From NCBI RefSeq assembly GCF_013314975.1, contig NZ_JABTYH010000021.1:16955-80954 (forward strand): a DNA stretch of 64,000 nucleotides, written 5' to 3'. The notes under the pieces are model-generated. The model was not told where the DNA came from. It searched no databases and saw nothing but the letters and a program-made list of their open reading frames with translations. The DNA comes from Pseudarthrobacter oxydans (GTDB lineage: Bacteria; Actinomycetota; Actinomycetes; Actinomycetales; Micrococcaceae). How positions within the stretch are numbered: position 1 is the stretch's first letter; every line of letters starts with the position of its first letter. The position numbers and the translations under genes are program-made. Of the stretch, positions 60,434 through 64,000 are shown piece by piece.

Positions 60434-60464
60434 AGCGTAGGGGTTGACGCTGCGTCAAGGTCAA
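60434..60464 (-). promoter_or_regulatory. MerR-type promoter with 19-bp spacer and operator palindrome
   Basis: On the minus strand: -35 TTGACC (60464-60459), a 19-nt spacer and -10 TACGCT (60439-60434). The spacer contains TTGACGC-A-GCGTCAA (60444-60458), a 7-1-7 palindrome. A 19-nt spacer with central dyad is the classic MerR configuration. The start codon lies where transcription should begin. Confidence 0.8.
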
Positions 60465-60814
60465 GCAGGCTTTTCCGGGAAACCCTGACCGCGCGGACGG
60501 CGGCGGCCGGACCGGTTCCTGGCCTGCGCAACGAGGCGGCTGAAGGCGAAAACAAAGACGGCCTCGATGGCCAGCATCAGACCCACGAGCACCCATTGCC
60601 CCCGGGCGGCGAAGACAATGCAGCCGGTCAGCGCCAGGACAGTTCCCAGGGCAAGGGTGTAAATGGCGAACCCCACCGCGACGCGCGCGCTGCGGACACC
60701 GGTCCGGAACCCGAAGCCCAGGGGTTCACCGCCAGGGTGCCCGGGAACGCGGTCGGGCACGGCCGGCCCCAGTTTGTCGAACTCTTCCCAAGGGTCCTGA
60801 TCCTGTCCTGTCAC
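60461..60814 (-). CDS. Small membrane protein (117 aa)
   Basis: 117-residue protein with an acidic N-terminus (DQDPWEEFDKLGPAVPD), two membrane helices (about 48-68 and 73-92) and a strongly basic C-terminal tail. Resembles actinobacterial two-helix proteins of unknown role. Its 3' end overlaps the MerR promoter region, so its transcription could read into the TipAL gene. Confidence 0.72.
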   Translation of the reverse strand: MTGQDQDPWEEFDKLGPAVPDRVPGHPGGEPLGFGFRTGVRSARVAVGFAIYTLALGTVLALTGCIVFAARGQWVLVGLMLAIEAVFVFAFSRLVAQARNRSGRRRPRGQGFPEKPA

Positions 60815-60934
60815 TCTCCGATTGTCCCAAATTTCAGAACCCTAAGGGTGGTGGAGCGGCGGGCAGCAGCCGGGGAAGCAAAACAGCGGCCCCTCCAGCA
60901 AAATGCTGAAGAAGCCGCTGCAGGATACCGGGTT

Positions 60935-60953
60935 CCGCCGGCACAGCCGGCGG
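60935..60953. terminator. Hairpin downstream of the cold-shock gene
   Basis: CCGCCGGC-ACA-GCCGGCGG, 8-bp perfect stem, 12 nt past the cold-shock gene stop on the minus strand. No strong U tract. Confidence 0.5.
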
Positions 60954-60964
60954 TCACCTAAACC

Positions 60965-61168
60965 TTAGAGCGGGCGGATGTTCTCCGCCTGCGGGCCCTT
61001 GGGGCCCTGGGTCACATCGAATTCAACCTTCTGGTTCTCATCGAGTGAGCGGTATCCGCTGCTGGCGATTGCCGAGTAGTGGGCGAAAACGTCAGCGGAC
61101 CCGTCATCGGGGGCAATGAAGCCAAAACCCTTTTCGGCGTTGAACCATTTAACTGTGCCTGTTGCCAT
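60965..61168 (-). CDS. Cold-shock domain protein (CspA family)
   Basis: 67-residue single-stranded nucleic-acid-binding protein. The complete cold-shock domain includes RNP1-like [20 protein letters not shown] and RNP2-like DVFAHYSAI, ending [18 protein letters not shown]. Acts as an RNA chaperone or transcription antiterminator. ATG at 61168 begins the canonical [16 protein letters not shown] is close upstream. The 133-nt gap to 61302 would hold its leader. Confidence 0.96.
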   Translation of the reverse strand: MATGTVKWFNAEKGFGFIAPDDGSADVFAHYSAIASSGYRSLDENQKVEFDVTQGPKGPQAENIRPL

Positions 61169-61301
61169 GGCTGCATTCCTTCGTGTGACTCTGATTCTCT
61201 CCCCGTGCCATCGGCCCGGAGTGCGAGGAGAACGTCCCCCGCAGTCCCCAACGTACGGGGCGCAGGCCGCGCTTGCAAGGGTTGTGCAACATTTGGCGAG
61301 G

Positions 61302-61928
61302 TCAGCGCATCCCTTCGCGGCGGATGGCGGTGGCAATCGCGGCCGCCCGGGTGTCCACCCCAAGCTTGGCGTAGATGTGGGCAAGATGCGTTTTCACCGT
61401 GGCTTCGGAGATAAAGAGGCGCCGGCCCAGTTCACGGTTGCCCAGACCTTCCGTCAGGAGGCTCAGCAGTTCGGCTTCGCGCGGAGTGAGGATTTCTTCA
61501 GGGTTGCGCAGCTGCTGGAACAGCCGCGATGCCACCGGCGGGCTCATGACGCTCTTGCCTTCGGCAGCACCACGGATCGCAGTAAAAATTTCTTCCGGCG
61601 TGGCATCCTTCAACAAATACCCCATGGCGCCGGCGTCCACGGCCCGCACAATATCGGCATCGGAGTCGTAGGTGGTGAAGACGAGGACCGCCTGGCCGCT
61701 GTTGCGCTCGCGGATCTTCCTGATCGCTTCGATCCCGTCCATTCCGCTGCCCATGGCGAGGTCCATGACCACCACGCCAGGGGAGTGCTCCCGCACCCGC
61801 TCGAGCGCTTCTTCCCCGGATGCTGCCTCTCCGATGACCTCCAGGTCGGGCTGCGTTCCCAGGAGGGCCCGCAGCCCGCTCCTCACTACGAGGTGGTCGT
61901 CCACCAGCAGGACGGTGATTGAGCTCAT
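61302..61928 (-). CDS. NarL/LuxR-type response regulator
   Basis: 208-residue regulator. Receiver with D10-D11, phosphoacceptor Asp56 in [14 protein letters not shown] and Lys in [13 protein letters not shown]-terminal LuxR helix-turn-helix (about 145-205): [40 protein letters not shown]. Overlaps the kinase gene by four bases. With the divergent HbpS-like protein it resembles the SenR regulator of Streptomyces. Confidence 0.94.
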   Translation of the reverse strand: MSSITVLLVDDHLVVRSGLRALLGTQPDLEVIGEAASGEEALERVREHSPGVVVMDLAMGSGMDGIEAIRKIRERNSGQAVLVFTTYDSDADIVRAVDAGAMGYLLKDATPEEIFTAIRGAAEGKSVMSPPVASRLFQQLRNPEEILTPREAELLSLLTEGLGNRELGRRLFISEATVKTHLAHIYAKLGVDTRAAAIATAIRREGMR

Positions 61929-63160
61929 GCCGGTTCCCCCGAAGTGACCTGTATGGCGGAGGGCAGGGGCAACTGGGCGGCAACGATGGTCCCTTCCCCG
62001 GGCGAGCTTTCCACGGACAGGGTGCCGCCCAGCTGTTCCACCCGCTGGCGCATGGCCCTCAGCCCGTACCCTCCCGCGTCCGACGGCGGTGCTGCCGCCG
62101 CCGGATCGAAGCCGGTACCGTCGTCGTAAACGTCCAGGGTGACCCCCTCTGGAAGAAACCCCAGGGTCACGGTGGCGGCAGTGGCTGACGCATGTAGCTT
62201 GATGTTGGAGGCGGCGCTTTGCACGACACGGAGCAGGGCATGGCGGAGCTCCGGGGGCACGGGGCGCGGGTCCCCGGTGACCAGGAGCCTGGCCTCCGGG
62301 ACATACTGCCTGGCCGCGAGGAGCAGGGCCTCGGACAGCGGAGACCCGTCCAGCCCCGGGGAGGCGAGCTCGTGCACCAGGCTGCGGGTCTCGGACAGAT
62401 TGCCCCGCAGCAGTGCAGTGGCACGGCGGAGATCAGCCCGCGCCGCATCTCGTGGCCAGGCCCGCCCCGCGGCCTCGAGCAGGAGCAGGCTGCTGGCCAG
62501 TCCCTGGGTGACGGTGTCGTGGATTTCCCGGGAGACCCGTTCCCGCTCGGCAATGGTGCCCGCGCGGCGTTCGCTGGCTGCCAGCTGTTCCTGCGCCGCG
62601 GACACCTCGGCGTGCAGGCGGCGCTGCTCCTCGGCGTCGTGCTGGATCCGGTCATAGATGAGAGTCAGCATGGCGCCCACGGCCAGCGGGCCAAGAAGCA
62701 TGGCGAGGTCCGTGCCGTTGCTCATCCGGAACAGTCCGGCCGCCGTGGCAGCGGCGGTGATTCCAGCGGCCGCGTACGAGGCGGCACCGGCCAAGGCGCT
62801 GCGGCTGAGGAAGAAGAGCGCAAACGAGCACCAGGCAAAGCTCGGAGCTGCAATCACCAGCACTGCCCAGACCGCCACCAGGGCGAACATCCAGGGCGCG
62901 CCTGGGCCTCCGCGCCAGCCGAGCACGGCCACGGCGGCATAGAGCAGGCTCGCTGCGGCTGCCAGGCCCAGGATCACCAGGTTGTCGGCCGGGCTGTGCC
63001 GCATCACGTAGCGGACCAGCGAGGCCACCAGCAGCACGGCGAAGCCCAGGTGCACCGCGGTTTCGATGCTGCCCAGGCCGGTGCGGGGTGCACTCCGCCG
63101 GGGTGTGGTTCCCGGGGCGGCAGCGGTGGCCGGGGCAGTGCCGGCGGCTCGGGTAGGCAT
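61925..63160 (-). CDS. NarL-type (HisKA_3) sensor histidine kinase
   Basis: 411-residue kinase. N-terminal Ala/Pro-rich tail, then five to six membrane helices (about residues 33-170) without a large outer domain, a coiled helix (175-205), phosphoacceptor His214 in RERVSREIHDTVTQGLASSL and an ATPase domain ending GYGLRAMRQRVEQLGGTLSV. Pairs with the response regulator (ATGA overlap). SenS of Streptomyces, which is controlled by extracellular HbpS, has a comparable family and position. Confidence 0.94.
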   Translation of the reverse strand: MPTRAAGTAPATAAAPGTTPRRSAPRTGLGSIETAVHLGFAVLLVASLVRYVMRHSPADNLVILGLAAAASLLYAAVAVLGWRGGPGAPWMFALVAVWAVLVIAAPSFAWCSFALFFLSRSALAGAASYAAAGITAAATAAGLFRMSNGTDLAMLLGPLAVGAMLTLIYDRIQHDAEEQRRLHAEVSAAQEQLAASERRAGTIAERERVSREIHDTVTQGLASSLLLLEAAGRAWPRDAARADLRRATALLRGNLSETRSLVHELASPGLDGSPLSEALLLAARQYVPEARLLVTGDPRPVPPELRHALLRVVQSAASNIKLHASATAATVTLGFLPEGVTLDVYDDGTGFDPAAAAPPSDAGGYGLRAMRQRVEQLGGTLSVESSPGEGTIVAAQLPLPSAIQVTSGEPA

Positions 63161-63351
63161 GGGATGTCCCGTTCTGGCTGGTGGGAAACGCTACCTTCCA
63201 TGCTATTGCCCCCGCCAATGCTGGTCTCTCAGCCATTTGGCTGATACGGCTGGCCATTGGGGGGAGGCCACTGCAGACGAAGGCCCGATGCCGGGTGCCG
63301 CCGCCCCCGGAAGGATTGGTGCGTACCCACCATGACCTCCAAGGAGACACT

Positions 63352-63915
63352 GTGAAGAAGTCGCACAAAGCCTTTGCCGCCGCCGCTGCCGGCGCCCTCG
63401 TCCTGACCGCAGGAGCGACGGCGGCAGCCAACGCCGGGACCAGCCCCGCTCCGGCAGCCGTCCCCGCCGTCGATGTCCAGCCTGCGCCCGAAACCGTGGT
63501 GCAGCAGAACCGCATCAGCGTTGGGGCATCGGCCACAGCAGTCAGCGCCGCCCTGGCCAGATGCCAGGCTGACAAGCTGCCCTTCGTCACCGTCGCTCTG
63601 GTGGACCGCTTCGGCACCGTCCAGGCGCTGCTCCGCGGTGACAACGCAGCCGAACACACCATCGAAGCGGCCAAGCAAAAGGCGTATACCGCTGCCGCTT
63701 TTGGCGCCCCCACCAGTGAACTGGCCAAGCGCATCAACGGCACCGGCCCTTCCATCGCCGACCTCCCCGGCACCCTGTTCCTGGCCGGCGGCGTCCCGCT
63801 GAAGGTTAACGGCGTCTCGGTGGCAGGCATCGGCGTCGGCGGTGCTCCGGACGGTGCGCTGGACGAAGCCTGCGCCACGGCAGGGGCGGATGCCGTCGCC
63901 GGAACTGCCAAGTAG
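63352..63915 (+). CDS. Secreted HbpS/GlcG-like haem-binding protein
   Basis: 187-residue exported protein. KKSHKAF then an Ala-rich core form a Sec-type signal ending near ATAAANA (about residue 28). The mature chain is a GlcG/HbpS domain (about 50-185): ISVGASATAVSAALARCQAD, VDRFGTVQALLRGDNAAEHT, AKQKAYTAAAFGAPTSELAK, and GVGGAPDGALDEACATAGA. HbpS octamers bind haem or iron outside the cell and modulate the SenS kinase. Divergent from a HisKA_3/LuxR pair, the same gene order as in Streptomyces. GTG start with AAGGAG 5 nt upstream. Confidence 0.92.
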   Translation: MKKSHKAFAAAAAGALVLTAGATAAANAGTSPAPAAVPAVDVQPAPETVVQQNRISVGASATAVSAALARCQADKLPFVTVALVDRFGTVQALLRGDNAAEHTIEAAKQKAYTAAAFGAPTSELAKRINGTGPSIADLPGTLFLAGGVPLKVNGVSVAGIGVGGAPDGALDEACATAGADAVAGTAK

Positions 63916-63924
63916 GCTCCGCAT

Positions 63925-64000
63925 ATGAGGCGATTCCGGACTGCCGTGATGCTTGCCGCCGCGGGGTTGCTGCTCAGCGCCTGCGGCTCCGGTTCACCGG
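63925..64000 (+). CDS. Lipoprotein N-terminus (3' end outside window)
   Basis: ATG 63925 opens a frame to the window end. A basic start MRRFR, a hydrophobic stretch and lipobox LLSAC (Cys20) followed by GSGSP show a lipid-anchored exported protein. It begins 9 nt after the HbpS-like stop, probably co-transcribed. A redox partner such as a thioredoxin-like lipoprotein is possible but not visible here. Confidence 0.75.
   Translation, partial: MRRFRTAVMLAAAGLLLSACGSGSP

Overview
The window is chromosomal DNA of a high-GC actinobacterium. The best guess is Arthrobacter in the broad sense (Arthrobacter, Pseudarthrobacter or Paenarthrobacter). The reasons are strong G/C third positions, frequent GTG and TTG starts, ATGA and GTGA gene overlaps, a DUF222/HNH (13E12-type) gene, an Actinobacteria-type hut regulon, an Asp23/Gls24 envelope cluster and a TipAL-like regulator. 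I see no prophage, complete insertion sequence, CRISPR array or rRNA operon. This is mostly metabolic core and accessory-core sequence.

Layout. 1-3.2 kb: tail of an SDR gene, a long palindrome, a small protein, and a divergent HxlR regulator/QorB-like reductase pair followed by an MDR oxidoreductase. 3.3-6.0 kb: a DUF222/HNH gene, then a lower-GC patch with a gene remnant and an orphan gene. 6.1-10.5 kb: histidine utilisation (IclR regulator, hutU, hutH); hutG lies apart at 18.9-19.9 kb. 10.7-12.7 kb: small proteins and a FAH-family hydrolase. 12.4-18.8 kb: a tripartite tricarboxylate transporter operon (tctC-tctB-tctA plus a universal stress protein) facing a CitA/CitB-type two-component system. 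20-25.8 kb: a CPA1 antiporter, a purine permease, a CopC protein, a short flavoprotein and a tandem universal stress protein. 25.9-31.8 kb: a rifampin-phosphotransferase/PEP-synthase-like enzyme, then a LolA-like protein with an ABC exporter. 31.9-35.4 kb: CDF efflux, metallopeptidase, EamA exporter and PHP hydrolase. 35.5-35.9 kb: tRNA-Glu, tRNA-Asp and tRNA-Phe.

36.2-38.0 kb: a BCCT osmolyte transporter with a repeat-bearing tail. 38.5-40.1 kb: a secreted levansucrase. 40.2-42.4 kb: a five-gene Asp23/Gls24 envelope-stress operon. 42.5-49.1 kb: an alpha-glucosidase divergent from a sugar ABC importer without its own ATPase, ending in a LacI regulator. LacI-type operators sit before both the alpha-glucosidase/ABC pair and levansucrase, suggesting one alpha-glucoside/sucrose/fructan regulon. 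49.1-50.8 kb: an unknown protein and exonuclease III. 51.1-55.5 kb: a valine-degradation operon. 55.4-61.2 kb: flavoprotein/XRE-cupin pair, DedA, MarR with an acyl-CoA dehydrogenase, TipAL-like MerR, a small membrane protein and a cold-shock protein. 61.3-64.0 kb: a two-component system divergent from a secreted HbpS-like haem-binding protein, resembling Streptomyces SenS-SenR/HbpS, and the start of a lipoprotein.

The most notable unexplained signals are these: a shared palindromic operator before iclR, hutU and probably hutG; two long palindromes (106-168 and 8853-8902); a histidine-rich hexapeptide-repeat tail on TctA; a 16-residue repeat in the BCCT tail; a LolA-like/ABC module in a monoderm; a MerR promoter with a 19-bp spacer that predicts a leaderless mRNA; and clean palindromes between divergent regulator/target pairs. 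No wholly new multi-gene system is proven here. Functions are inferred by family recognition from the translated sequence, without database searches.
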